A stretch of 64,000 nt of DNA. Source: Melanocharis versteri. Taxonomy: Eukaryota > Chordata > Aves > Passeriformes > Melanocharitidae. A model generated the notes under the pieces. That model had not been told where the DNA came from. It did not search any database and saw nothing but the letters and a program-made list of their open reading frames with translations. Both the position numbers and the translations under genes were made by a program. The stretch lies in the NCBI GenBank assembly GCA_013397845.1, contig VZTG01009228.1, positions 2,268,843 through 2,332,842 on the forward strand, written 5' to 3'. Below are positions 1 to 13,120 of the stretch, in pieces (the stretch's first letter is position 1; the number at the start of each line of letters is the position of its first letter).

Positions 1-1120
1 CTTTTTTATCATTATTTTTATTTTTAAAAGCACCGTGTTTCTAAACCAGACACTACAGTTTGTATGGTTTACTCAGAGATTGAGAGTAACAAATTTCGAA
101 GTTTGAAACAAAGAAAGAAACAGAAGAGGAGTAAGATCCATTTACTACAACACTGGAAACATGCAGCCTGTCAATACTAATATGTGCTACCATTAGAAAT
201 ATATGCCTTGCTGAGTTGCACTTTCCCACTTCACAGCAGTAAAGCCTGACCTCAGAGGAACCACTTGATTAACATCAGGGATTTGGGGTTTTAAGGCTTG
301 CTTCTTTTAGCCGTAAAAAGATGATGTATAAACTGGAAAAAAAAAAAAATAAACCAAACCCAACAATTCCTCATTTCCTGGTGTTCTATCTCAGGTATTT
401 GCCTTGGATCCATAACCAATCTAACCTCCTAATGTCTCTTCCCAGTTACTGTAACATAACGTACAGAAGAAAGGACATGGGAGACCAGAATTTGTATTTC
501 TCGACCAAAACATCCTATATTTACCAAGGAAATAGCTGAGTGCCTCACAGGCCTTTCACTGAATCACAGAATCATCAAGGCTGCCATTTGCAGCTCTGGA
601 ATACTTCTGTCATCTTTGTATTTGAGGTCTCCATGCTTAAGTGTTGCACTGATACAGACATGTAAAGTGATTGATGCAAGCCATGAAGGATAAGATCCAC
701 AGAGTAGGATCTCACAGCATCTCTGACACCAACCACTGGTACTATGGCCCTTTCCCTGCTTCATTCTTCCAAATTCAGGCAACCCAAGGCCTTGCTCTTC
801 AAATTCCAAGAATAAATTGTGGCTGCTTTGCTTCAGCTGACACTCTCTTCCATCTAAATTCATAAAATAGGTAACTATAGTCATCCAACATCATTCCATA
901 CTTAGCTTTCATGGAACCTCTCCCTTTAATTGTATTTCTTCCTCACAACGTGTCAATGAACAGATATTCCATTAGGAAACACGAGTGCTTTCTGCAGAGA
1001 TTGTGCCTTGGTACCTTCTGCAGAGGAGAACCGGGTTCTGTCTGCCTGCACAAGGACAGTCATGTTTCTGTTATCATCCTGAATTAGGCTTAGTTTTCAG
1101 ACACTTAAAAAAATTGCACA
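1..1120. other. AT-rich non-coding DNA
   Basis: No coding region is recognised. The open frames are under about 110 codons and resemble no known protein. The stretch holds an A run at about 339-350 and a possible CR1 scrap at 561-620, listed separately. The rest is ordinary high-complexity AT-rich sequence that could be intronic or intergenic. Confidence 0.6.
561..620 (-). mobile_element. Possible CR1 LINE 3'-end scrap, antisense
   Basis: The first 22 or so bases (gaatcacagaatcatcaagg and on) closely resemble the reverse complement of the avian CR1 3' end, which usually reads on into a 'gttggaaaagacc' motif. Here that continuation is broken: an unrelated stretch of about 14 bases comes first, then a weak match resumes near 597 (ggaatacttctgtcatc). 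CR1 elements are 5'-truncated retroposons, so a fragment this short is plausible. The match is from memory and the region could be chance similarity. Confidence 0.35.
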
Positions 1121-1800
1121 AGATTTAGTTCAGCTGGGTTTTTCTATTAAACTAAGCCTCAAGAAGTTTTCACTATGTTGCTAACAAATGCATATTTTAA
1201 TCAAGCTCCAGACAAAGCAGTCAGCAAATGCATTTATTATTAAAACAAACTTCTTTAAAAATTCAAATCTTGACTTATTAAAAAAATAATAAAGACTTTT
1301 ATGTAGTTTAGTATGCAAGAGTTAGATTGCTTGACCTCTCTTTTAATGACTTAATTAGCTGTACTAAAGCCCAGCTGGGCCTCTGCTGACAACATAGCTA
1401 GATATTTCAATCAGGCAGTGTTATGGAGAATAAGTAATAAATGCTACCTTGTCGCCATACAGTCCCAAACCAGAGTGCATGCTGGTAATGCTAAATTTGA
1501 TCAGTATGCCTCATATTTCAATTAGTCGTGGTCTGAATCACTAAAACTGTGTAATGTGTATGAATTCCTGATATCAGATACAGAGCTACAGGCTCCCACA
1601 GTTAGAACCCATTGAGTTTGCTTTTATTAGCAGCCAATTAATGGCCAAAATCTGCATTGCTTTTAAAATTTATAACCTCTATTCCAGCTGCATCCATGGC
1701 TCCTAGTATACTGTATACAATCAGATCCATATCACTGTCGCAAGTCAAACAGCTGCAAACTGTATTCTGTCTGCAGAACTGAAAAATCCTTCTATACAGA
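1121..1800. promoter_or_regulatory. Candidate conserved non-coding element
   Basis: This is a repeat-free stretch with many transcription-factor-like words. It has a homeodomain-type core (cttaattagctg) near 1350, CAGCTG-type E-boxes near 1686 and 1750, a ccaattaatggcc motif near 1635, and a short palindrome gtatactgtatac at 1706-1718. It lacks low-complexity runs and recognisable transposon sequence, unlike its flanks. That texture resembles deeply conserved developmental enhancers, but conservation cannot be seen from one sequence, so this is an inference. Confidence 0.3.
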
Positions 1801-4800
1801 AGCTTTTTTTTAACCTCTTAGAAGTTCTTTTCAAAGCCCAGCAGCACCAGTCACTTTGCGACAATGAGCGATTTAATACAGAGAGAAAGAAATCTACACC
1901 AAGGTAACCTCTTGGGATGTGCTAGGTTTTCAAACGAATGAAACCCTATCACTTTGGCACAGCACAAGGGCAAGCAAAGCCACTTCTCCTGACCAAGGCT
2001 AAGAAAATATAAACATATAAAACCCGACCCTCATTGAAAATTAACCCATTGAAGTCTAGAGGCTCATTAAAAAATCCTGCCAATGCAGAGATTAATATTT
2101 TAAAGTAACTTTCACAAATTAGTAACACTGGAAATTGTAATATGGAGCCTAGTGATCCTTAAGAGATTACTGCAGAGAAAGAGGCTCATGCCTGCTTCCC
2201 TCAAATGGTTTAATGAATACTCGAAGATTTCTAGACATTATTTTTAGGAACAAGTTTCTATTTCTGTTACTTGATATGGCAGGAAATTTTGATGTGATCC
2301 GATTCAGACATAAAGCATAGTAACTTTATGTTCTGGTAATGTCATGTCATAAAGCCATATGATAAAGGCATATCTGACATTCGAAATTATGCTGTTATTT
2401 TTTAAAAGTAATTTACCATATGTAAAAATGTGCAGGCCTAGAACATTTTTGGACATCTGATCTTCCAGTGTTATCTGAGACAAACACCGAATGTTTCTGT
2501 TCTTTCCCGTCTAAGCCACTGACCAGGAAAAGAGGGGAGAAGGAAAAAAACAAAAACAAGAAAAAGGCTGTATAATTTAATGCTGAAAGTGAACAACAGA
2601 CAAAAAGTATTCACTCGCTTAAGTGCCTTGGTTTTATACACGGGAGTGTGAAAAACTCTTCTCCAACAGTAATACACAGCAATAAAAATGTTGTGCTTGG
2701 ATAATACAAACTGCTGTCATGGCTATTTAAAAGACAATAAAATCCTATTTTACAAAATTCAAACACTAATAACCAGCATTCTTTCTAACTGCTTAAATAC
2801 TGCAGTAAGTCTCCTAATGCCACTGTGAAATCATAAGCTAGTACTTCAAAGGTGTTCTATCTGTTACAAATTTAATCTTCACTGGTATGTCACAACTCAT
2901 TTCATCCCAGAAGCTTTGAGATGCAGCATAGTGGCATTTTTGTTGTCCTAGGCAACCTGAACCAAATCGTTAAATACCTGTCTGATGCCCCCAAAATGAT
3001 CACAATAATATTGCTTACAGGATTTACAGCAATGGCTATCTCGAAAAATTACACTTATTCTATTCCACTTAGTTGAGGAAAGAATCAAATTGTTTGATTC
3101 TTACCAATGCAGAGGAAATATGTTAGAAACGTTTTATGCTTTTAAAGAGTTTTTTTTAAAAAATTCTTATGGAATACAGTAATCACACTGCAGGATGTTT
3201 ATTCTGTAGTTCACTCAAATCCTTTGGAAGCTAGGAGAGGTGAGCAGAATGTATGAGACAATCAAAGGGATCACACAGGTATAAAACTGGTGCAAAAAGA
3301 GCAAGAGTCACACCTGGGCATAATGGGGGATGGTTCTCCCCACATTACACGCATTATTACGCATAAGCACATATGTGACACACATTCCTGGACAGGCACC
3401 TCTTTATTTTTCTCCCGAGAATGCATAACTCATATTTTTGGATTACTAATTTGAAATTATAGTAGAAAAACAAAATAATAAAAACGTGAATAAATTAGAT
3501 TAGTATTTCATGTGATTAGTTTAATTATTTTACCTATCTGTTCATATTACGGTTTTCTGAAAATCTGGACAAAATAGGTAGCTGGAAGACTTGAAAGAAG
3601 CTGTTTTATTTAAAATATGATGAAACAGTACACAGACTTCTCCCAAAATATGCAGAATCTCTTCTCATTGTGTACAGACACATGAGGAAGGATGCCCGTA
3701 AGAGAGTGAGATTTTACTAAAAAATTATCTACTTCAAAACTTAAAGACAGGCGCCACTTGCTGAAATGAGAATTCTCGAAAAGAAAATTCCCCCCTCCCC
3801 CCCGAAACCAAAACCAAAAAAACCGCCTCAAAACCAAAACTACTTCACACATGTAAGCACAGGACTTTACCAAGTCTAGGTAGGATAAACATATGTGTTT
3901 GAGACTACTTAGCTGTAACCAACAGGGATCCCTTTGACTTTTGAATTTTTACACATATTTTAGATAAAATCAGGGAGGAAAAGAGATCCAGCACTCAAGA
4001 ACATCAAGTGGATTTGTGACTCTCTCTGGAGGACTCTGGGCCCTTACAAACATATGAATGGATTATGCTGATTTTATACATATTTAATCATCGTAATCCG
4101 CATGTTTTTATGTAGAATCTGCAATCCATATTACAAATGGAAGAATTTTATCTACATTATAACACTTCTGTGCTACACACAACAAAAATATTTCATTTAG
4201 TAAATAAGTTAGGTCAATAAAATTTAGGAGAAAAAAATTACTTAACAATTTTACGATTACTTTATTCTTTCCAAATTCCAGACAGAATGAACAAAAAATT
4301 GGACTGAAATTTGCTTTAAAGTTTATGTGTTGAGGAAAGCAAAATACCATTGCTGATTTGCTTGCATTTTTTTGTCTTTGAAGTACTATATACGTATTTA
4401 ATAAAATTCAACTCCTATTTCTAAACCTTTGAAATATGCTTCATTACATAGATGATCACACTCAATTAGCTACACGTTTGGACCCTACTTATTAAGGCTG
4501 CTATGTACAAGGAATTAACAATTGCTGTTTTTCTACTTGTCTGTATACAGTAAGTGAACTTCTAAATAGCTCATTACAGGTTGTACAATAATATATATGG
4601 TACAAACAAAACAAAACACAACAAAACACCACCGAAACAAAAGACTGAAATATAGGGGCCATGCATAAGAGTACGTATAGGTAAAACATAGAAGTTTGAG
4701 CCAATAGACACAAATCTGAAGGCAAAATACAGATGTGCATAAAGACACTGCTGAAAACCTGAAAGCAGAGTGCCAAATACACTCTGCTGCCTTAACATAC

Positions 4801-5690
4801 AAAGGGACCTGAGTGAGAGCAAGGAATCCCCGCACGCTTTCTCATGGGCAATGCAAAAAACTTTTATAAGCATAATATTGGAAAACCAATTTGACAACTA
4901 AAAATGGTGGAGGAGAAGGGAATGCCCAGACAAAATATCTATGATTTAAGTACTATCTGATGGGCAGTACGTAGCATGCACATTCATTAGGGATGTCCAC
5001 GTGCGACTCACGCCTGGCTTGACTTTGTTCTGACATTCATGAATTATGCAGTCATTTCTAACGCAGGGAAATGAGAGTGAATTATGCTGCCCACTATCAC
5101 ATATTACCTCTCTGGATACACACACTTTAACACTCAGGTTTAAACATGTTTTTGTGCTGCTGTGACCACCCTAAACACAAACTCGCTCTGGGATTTTCAT
5201 TCTCATGTATGCTGTGTCTACACACACAAACGAGCTCACATACATGCAAGTGAACAAAAACACAAAGATAGAAGCTTGCAGATAAAAGACACACAAAAAT
5301 ATAAAGGAATGAGGAATCTGCTTGAAAATCTGTAAATCCGGAAAAGCAGTTCAATTTAAATATTATCCGTAAAAAGATAACGGCAACTCCTCTAATGCAA
5401 AATTGTTCCTGATGGGCTATGTGACCATGAAAACTTTATTTTTCTGCCACCAAAGATTAAAACCTTACAGACATTTTTTCTCCCTCCTTTTACATCTTAA
5501 CAGCACCTAGTCTTTCCTAGCACAGCCATGGAGTACTTTATTATGCGTGTTGTTATATCTGCTCTTACAAGTCTCACTCTATTATCACTTTACAAGTGAC
5601 TTTTTAATTACTGTTACATCTAAGATGAGACTTGGAATTTAAAAACATGCACACATGGGGTTAGGCTGGTCTTTGATTATTAAAACCTTA
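1801..5690. other. AT-rich non-coding DNA with one C/A-rich tract
   Basis: No gene is supported. Apart from the simple tract at 3790-3840, the stretch is unremarkable AT-rich sequence. Overlapping minus-strand frames at about 4500-4900 read as cysteine- and phenylalanine-rich peptides with no family resemblance, as expected when A-rich plus-strand DNA is read backwards. Confidence 0.6.
3790..3840. repeat. C-run followed by degenerate (AAACC)n tract
   Basis: An almost uninterrupted C run at 3790-3803 passes straight into repeated AAACC/AAAACC units. Similar A/C tracts recur throughout the window (about 17.05, 22.25, 23.77, 39.82, 53.54 and 58.34 kb), with complements at about 17.24, 18.03, 28.36 and 57.34 kb. 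They are best read as simple sequence or decayed A-tails. Confidence 0.75.
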
Positions 5691-5691
5691 A

Positions 5692-5770
5692 GGTTCATAG
5701 ACTACAAGGGTCAGATGGGACCACAGGGATCCTCTGAGGATTGCAGGGTTGGAATCTGCAGTTGCTGCTC
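5692..5770 (-). mobile_element. Old CR1 LINE 3'-end fragment, antisense
   Basis: The segment opens with ttcatagactacaagggtca and continues into gatgggaccacagggatcctc. This is the pattern of the antisense CR1 3' end found in archosaurs and turtles (tcatagatt..aaggccagaagggaccat..gatcatc). It is heavily diverged, which suggests an old insertion. The 5' part of the element is missing, as is usual for CR1. Identification rests on remembered consensus, and the far boundary is uncertain. Confidence 0.5.
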
Positions 5771-8700
5771 AGACAGAGATCCCATGGAGTCAGGGTACAA
5801 TCCTCCTTGGGCAGTTGGGCAAGGCCCACAAATTCTGGGAAGGAACTTAAAAATGGAAATTTCTCAATTTGCATATCTTCTGATAGGTCTTGTCCATTAA
5901 AATGCAATTTTAGTATGCATTATGGATAATTACTTTTTATTTGCCATAGAATAGGGATTCTTGGTGTTTAAATTATTCCCAGAATGTACAGAATTGTGCT
6001 TTTTGAAGTAATCCTTTGTAATAAAACAGAATGCATTTTGTCAGATAGCTGGGTTTTTATCTGTGCTGTAATAAAGGTGCTTAAAAATGTAGCCTCAGGC
6101 AACTGAAGCAGGATTTCAGTTCTTGAGGAAAACCAAAGTAAAATAAAAATTTTCCCACACTGCACAATCTAGTCATTAATTTTACTGGAGGCAGCCAGAC
6201 ATGCATGCCAATGTTTTCACAAAGTAAATGTGTGGTTTAACCATTATATTCTGTACAACTGAAGTTAACTCCTACCAAATATTTGATTTTTAATTTTGGG
6301 TTTTTATGTCAGACTGAAATAGAGTATCACTTCATACCTCTTAAACCTATTATTATGAAGCTACTATACAGTGATAAATATTTTCCTTAATTTTGACAGA
6401 CATGCAGTCAAATGTATATAAATCCACATTATTCTTTTCACCATTTATGCAGGCTTAAGGAAACAGAAAATGCTTCTTACAGCAGTTTGTTGGATTTTTT
6501 AGAAGAAGATGTTTGACATGCTATAAAGTAAAACAGAAACCATGTTCAAAATCCTGTATTTTTCCTCTAAGGAGTAATTATCATAATATATGTGTGTATT
6601 TTGAATGACCAGCTGAGGAATAATAAAGTACTTAATAACAAAAAGTGCAGCTTATGCAAACACTTGCTAAAATGTGTACATAAACACATAGATCCAACAG
6701 TCTCCTAACTTCTGCTACATATAGACATTCTGTTATGAAACAGATTTTTCAGCAGATGTCTTGTTTGGTATATGCTCTCCAACACCCCAAGCCCCCAGAT
6801 GAAAAACCAGAAACAAGCAAAAATTCTAACTCTATGGAAATAACCAAAACTAGGAATCAATTTAACAACAAAGCATAAGGATTCGATAACTCTCTGGTAT
6901 GCTATACATGAAAAATTTTCTCTCAACTGAGGTCAAGAAAATATCAAATTAAAAATTTTAAGCATACAGTACAAGTGCAATGGGTTTATCACTGATGCAC
7001 ACATTTTTGATAGATGTACATTATGTCCAAATAAATGTTTCCTAAGCACCAAATATTTCATATTGAGAATAATTCGAGATAAACACAACATCTCATTATT
7101 ATCCAGCATTTTCACTTACATCATAAATGAGGTGTGACCAGCAGAAGGCAGTGTTACAATAAATATATATGCGACTGCTCATTTACAAGCCGGTTTGATA
7201 TTGAGATTTAGAGTTTTCCTAACTTTTCACAATACATCTCCTGTTTTCCCTAGGCATTTCATACCAAAACCATCTTCTCAACGTAAATAACTTCAGAGAC
7301 AAATTTAAAATACTTTGGAAACCATTTCTTTTGTACTACATTGCTTTTACTTAACAAGTTAGCTTCCTTAACTTTTATTACATTGCATCTTTAGCTTTAT
7401 AAGTTCATCAGAGAATTGTGTTTACACTTACCATTTCAACACAGCATTATGCTGAGCTGTCCCCTCATGAAACAGGACTCACACTGTTGAAAAGATGGGC
7501 ATTGCCTCCTCAGCAGTTTAGCTTACATAATTCAGTCCAAAAAAAAAGCTTCTAACATAATTTCTTATTAACCTTTAGTGGTTTGCTCAACATCTGGTAG
7601 AACAGTATTTGGTACACTCTTAGTGGAACTACTGTAGGTATAATAGAACATACCTTTAATTAAATCTCCATCAAACATTTAAGTAATAATGTCGATTAGC
7701 ATGTGTTAGTATACAAAATCTGTTGGATACCTCCCCAAGTTTACAAAATCCGTGTTAAAGGAACCAGCATTGCAAAAAAAATGTTACAGCATATGTTTGG
7801 ATTTTTGTATTTCAAAGTCCTGACTACTTTATCTGAATTACAGATTTAGAGCTTTGTTATGTGTGATAGTTATGATAATATGATCACTAAAGGCACGGAG
7901 ACAGGGAGACTCAAATCCCTTTGAAAATCCCTTTCTCCATTTCCTACAGCTGCTGCTGGAGTTTAATATCTGATAGAATGATGAAAAAGAACAGGCCAAA
8001 CTCCAGTTTTAATAAAAATTTTAACAGGTCTACATATAGTTATGAAAAATGTTATTTGCAATGCCAATCTTTAATAAAATTTTCTTAAACCAAAGAAAAT
8101 TCCCTATGGGGAATCTGTTATGAATGTGTTTTTCATATGTACTATTTAAGGCTGTTTAAAGGTTATGAAAGTGACTGGTAAAATAAGTTCTATCACAGCA
8201 CAACAAAATCCTATGTGCAGTCTTGTTTTTGCATTTAATCAAATAGGTAAGCAAGTCCTTCAATTTTCCATGTTTGCTCTAAAATAAGTATTTTCAGTTT
8301 GCATTAAAACTTTTCTCTGAGTGAACACTAATAATTCCTAGCTTGTACATTAGCTGCAAAGAGAGGTCAGCTTGGCTCAAATTTACCTCCCTGCCAAGCA
8401 CGTATTGATTTTGAATCCTCTTTTCAGCCAGAATCCTGCATTTCACACACCCTCCGAACACAATATTCTCTGTCATAGCCAGTTTGGTGCATGCTTTAAC
8501 AGTATTTGAATAATTACACTGAAATTAAGCTAAAGTTAAAATACTTGCAGAATACAAATTCCAAATTTTGTGTGCTGCATGATTCACTATGTATCTTAAA
8601 TCAGTAAAAGTGAAATGTTCTAATTGCACTATATCCTTGTTTCTTGAAGTAATATTATTGGACATAAATTTCTACTTGTAATTTATGCCTCTAATTAAAT

Positions 8701-11700
8701 GGGAGTTTTTTCTGGATGATAGTTTATATGCATTAAAAATCAAGTTATTAGTCCATAAAACATTTATACAATACCAAAAATTACACATTCCCTCTACCAA
8801 ATATATTGATTACTAGCAACAAATTATATTACAAACCATTTAAACACGAGTCCTACCATCATCACTAATGTGCATATTTAAGGCAAATGCAGAGATGCCC
8901 ATATTTACTATACCAACTTTCTGTTCCTAAATCTTTACTCATCTTTCCTAAAATCTCATTTGCATCTCTGTGGTCATATTAGAGCATGATGTGCGTACAT
9001 TATTGACTTCCTTAAACAGATGGTAATTGGTACAAAACAGTTTATTTTACAAACAAATGTCAGTCATCAAATATCTATGGAAGACAGAATATGCATGTTG
9101 CATAAAGAGATTAATTTTTCTTTCTAACTCTATGCTAACTGAAGGAAGGAGGGAGGGGAAAATCACAAAAACACGTTCACCAAGTTCAGTCTCCCCCACC
9201 TTAAAATTCCAGCTACAGGACTCCATTCACAGAAGTTGGTCTGTGCCCATCTGTCCATGAGAACACATGTTTTTGTATAGATTGATGTGAAATGACTGGA
9301 GCCAACTTTGAACTTTCTGGAATATTTTAAAGCTTTATCTAATCAATGAAAACAGAATTTCCACGCAATGGAGATATAGTCAAAAATTCCACTACTATAA
9401 ATATGACTAGCAAATTAAAAGAATAAATGGTAATTAACATAATTAAATAATGTTATTTTCAATAATCTATAAATTTTCTTAATGTATTATCAACTTCCTT
9501 ATTTTAAGTTTTTGGTCAGGTTCATATTTCCTGTGACCTTAAGCAGGGGATTTGGAAAATTTTGGAGGAATCAAGGTAACAAGAATGTTTAAAAGAATAA
9601 TTTATTGCTGTGACCATTTTGTCCTCTGATTTCTGTTTTGGGATTATAGTGGATTATCTCTGTCTAAAACCTATTTTTCATATCCCTGTGGAAATCAATT
9701 GACAAGTTCACAAGCAGAAAAGCAAAATGAAGAGATCTAATCAATATTTAAATTCAAATTTTTATGCTATGATATTTTTGAACACTAATTTTATAAAATA
9801 TTAGGTGCCTCTTCAAACACAAAACCTCCAGGTGAAATTTAAACTAGTTTGAAACAAAAATACATTATTAAAATGAAATAATCTAAGAAAATTTTCAGTA
9901 CCTATGCAGGTTACATTTGTCAACACTTTATTTCTCATGTCACCTTTTAAAAATTCCAATTATGATTCTTAGGAAAGCCGTTCTTTTCAAAGAGAGGAGC
10001 AGCAATGCTATAAAATTTTTTAGAGTAGTTGTACTTTTCGTGTCAAAATTAAATTACTTTACCAGGAAAAAATCAAAGGTTTACCAAACTGGATAAACAC
10101 CAAAACAACAATTTTAGTAATAAAAAAAACTACACGGGGGGACAATTTTTCAAACCAAAATAAAAAGAATACTTTCCTTCAAATCTTGTTTACTAATATT
10201 TTAGCACTAGAAATTGATAACAAAAACATTAGTGCATAAGAATCAATTAAATACTCTAAAAAACTAAAAAAAAAAAAAAATTAACTGGAAAATACAAGAA
10301 AACACCACTTCTAAAATAATTTTGCAAACAAAAGCATTATTAGTCTTTAGTGGGTTTGGTTTACCTTTTAATATTTAAAAAAAAATAGGCAGCTCAAGAG
10401 TTTTTGCTCTCAAAACTGTTTTAGCATTTTTCAATCTTTCTAGGTATATTACTGCATTGAAATCCACAAATAAAAGACCCCTGTCATCAGGCTCCCAAAT
10501 AAGTATAAAATCATCATGATATTAATAAATGTTTTCTATTGTAATAAGATTACATGAAGTGAACAAAGAAGAAAAATACTTTAAAAGCATATGTTTCATG
10601 TAATAATTAGTGACTTTTAGTCATAATTATCTCACCTTTTTATTAAAATAATTTAGAAGTTGTTTTGGGTTTCTACAAAACCCAGTTTTTGATCAGCTAT
10701 TCATTTTTATGAGAATGTATTAAAATCCTGGTGTTTGATTAGTTTCCACATAATGAAAAAAATAGTTATCATCATTTCTTCCTATTTCTTAGTAGAAGTT
10801 TATTAGTACAATTTTTTCTCTCCTGTTTCTGGAGATTAATACCCTTAAGATCTTGTGGAAAGCTTTGGTAACAATCTGATAATCCACAATTGTCCCTTTT
10901 ATTACTAGGAAACTAGATTTAGGAATGCAAAAATTACCTCCAATTTCTTGCTCCCAAACTGCATGTCTTAAAAAGTTTCCATAGCAACTACAAAGCATAA
11001 TAGCAGTCCCCAAGTAACTCTCCAATAATAGCTCAAAAAACCGTTCCTGATATTTAAATGCTTAATATGTTAGCACAACTTTCTTAAACAGTAGAATGAA
11101 TTACTCAGTTCTCAGACACTGATATTTTAAATTCAGGTAGCTCTGTGAAGCGAAAGCCTGGTTTGCATCAGAACACAGATATTGTGTATCCATTCTGTGT
11201 ATTCCTAACAAATGGGACAAACTCACAAGAATGCTTTTTAAAACATGATGAAAATATTTGAGCGGCTTCTATGGAATTGTCTCTCTTACTTCAATTAGAG
11301 AAAAACCTTGGTTGTTATCTTGGCACATGGCTTTCCATGACTTTGGGCTGTCTGTGGCCAAGCACTACCTCACAGGTCTGTTTTAAGAAATTATTTGGTT
11401 TTCCATTCCTAATAAAAAAAAGACCTCTTTCTTTTATTGCTTTCTACATTATCTACCCTATATACTAAAGAACACAGAAATATTGCCTTTTCTTGATTTT
11501 TCTAATCTTTAAGAGCTCAGAAACATGAAATGCTGATTATTTCCTAATGAAAAGATAACTACACAACATATTACCATTTATAAGTAACGTTTTGAGGGAT
11601 TTCACCCAAATGCAACAGAAGACAGGGAACAAAAAGAAGCAGGAACTAATAATGTCATTGTGCCATTTTTGGTCCAGTGACATAATTTAACGTTTAAAGA

Positions 11701-12895
11701 TTTTTATACACATTTATTTTTTAAAAATGCAAAAACAAAATTAAAATTACTAATTTTTCTAGTAATTTCTTATTTACCTTCACTGCAGTTACCAGATACC
11801 TTTTCAGCAGAGATATTTGGTTAATTCTGTGCCACCCTGCAAACTCACCAGTTTCTTTCTCTGATGGTATTTCAATCCAGAGCACTGCATTTTTGATTCC
11901 ACACACGGAATAAAACCACGGCTATTAACAGTAAAGTGTGCAGGACGGACCTGCAAACACATAAATGTATGTCCAGCTTTACTCTCGTAAGCAATCCTGT
12001 ATAATTTCTTGTATTTGCTTTGGTTTACTTGCATGAGTAACTCTACTCATTCATTTAAACATTCACACAACTGGGTACAAGGAATGCATAGTTTACTTCA
12101 TATAGCTAAATATATATGTGGCAATTTCATAGGTCATTGCAGTATATCTATTTCTGCAATGGTCCATAGAGTTTACAGTCCCTTTGAAAACTAATGCCAG
12201 GATCTTGTGAGCACTTACTGGTGTCCGTAATCACACTCATGTGAGCACTGCTAGACTGCTCTCAAGAGTAAAGTTACTGAAACGCGTAAGTGTTTGCAGG
12301 TTCAGGACCTAAAATTGCTAATACCATACAAGTCCTGTACAAATGCTGTGTTAAGGCGCCATCCTGAAAACACTTACTCCTGAGTATGCAGCAGCTGTGC
12401 TTATTTCTGGGGCTAACCCCTTTGAAATGAAGAGCAGTAAGCAGTAAAGTCACTACTAAATATTTAAACGACTGTACTCTGAAATGTGTTCCCTCATCCT
12501 TTCAGACAGGGAGACAAGGGGAAGGTTAGAGTTCGAAGAACTTAGTCTCTCATGTTTCCTCAGATGATGGAAAGCAGTCTGAAGCCACAGATTATCCTGA
12601 ACAAATGTTCTAGCAGTGTCCAAATCTAACTCTATCAAACAAAGAGTTGGAAACTATTAAAAAAGCAACATCTCCCAAGCCCTCATCTTTTTGAGGAAAT
12701 AATCCGCTGACAGACCTAAGTTTCAAACTACTCATAAACTTCTGATAATGACCGGTTTCTTAGGGATTATTAATTAAGAAAAACATTTTTACAGAAGTGT
12801 CACATAAAACCCCAAGACTCAAACGGGTAATGCACATAAAAGTTGCACTTGGGAAAGGGTAATGAAAATCCATTAGTTTTATGTTCGTCCTTGCC
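5771..12895. other. Long AT-rich desert without recognised genes
   Basis: About 7 kb of AT-rich sequence with only short frames (up to about 78 codons), none recognisable. Small A runs occur (for example about 10264-10280). A perfect octamer motif ATTTGCAT is at 8958-8965, which is common by chance in AT-rich DNA. No transposon, RNA gene or GC-rich exon-like block was recognised. Confidence 0.6.
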
Positions 12896-12901
12896 TGCCA
12901 T
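12800..12901 (-). other. Short ATG frame beside the CpG island, possible first coding exon or uORF
   Basis: Reading the minus strand, ATG at 12901 lies in the context accATGG and opens a 33-codon frame starting MAGKDEHKTNGF and ending at TGA (12802-12800). I recognise no family. The placement just downstream of the CpG-rich DNA, in the same orientation, is what a first exon would look like. A 33-codon frame is well within chance, and no clear donor site decides an exon end. It is recorded as a lead, not as a gene. Confidence 0.15.
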
Positions 12902-12920
12902 GGTAACCTAAACCAGACTA

Positions 12921-13120
12921 CCAGCGAAGCTACGCTCGCAGCGCAGCAGTGACTGCAGTGCCCTGGGCGGCCGTGCCTCTCCCGAGCACCAGCAGCCGCC
13001 TCTCTCAACTTCCCCTGGAGTTCAGCGGCCACGTCTCCTCCGCTACCACGATTTGTCACCCCTGTCTGAGGATGCTGTCTCAGAGCCGTGGCCGTGAGAA
13101 TATCAGTGCCTGGTGGCGCA
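12921..13120. promoter_or_regulatory. Small CpG-rich island, possible promoter
   Basis: By hand count, 14 CpG dinucleotides lie between 12924 and 13094, with another at 13117, in a window otherwise almost devoid of CpG. The segment is clearly GC-rich against AT-rich flanks. In birds such unmethylated islands usually mark promoters or first exons. On the minus strand it leads directly into an ATG at 12901 in strong Kozak context (A at -3, G at +4). On the plus strand a good donor-like cga|gtgagt occurs at 13253/13254. It could be the start of an unannotated transcript, an alternative first exon or an enhancer. It is too short to meet standard CpG-island length cut-offs. Confidence 0.45.

Noticed and set aside
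8340..8470. Possible third MIR-like fragment (gcaaagagaggtcagcttgg)
   Set aside because: Only one short word resembles MIR and the following blocks do not continue in order.
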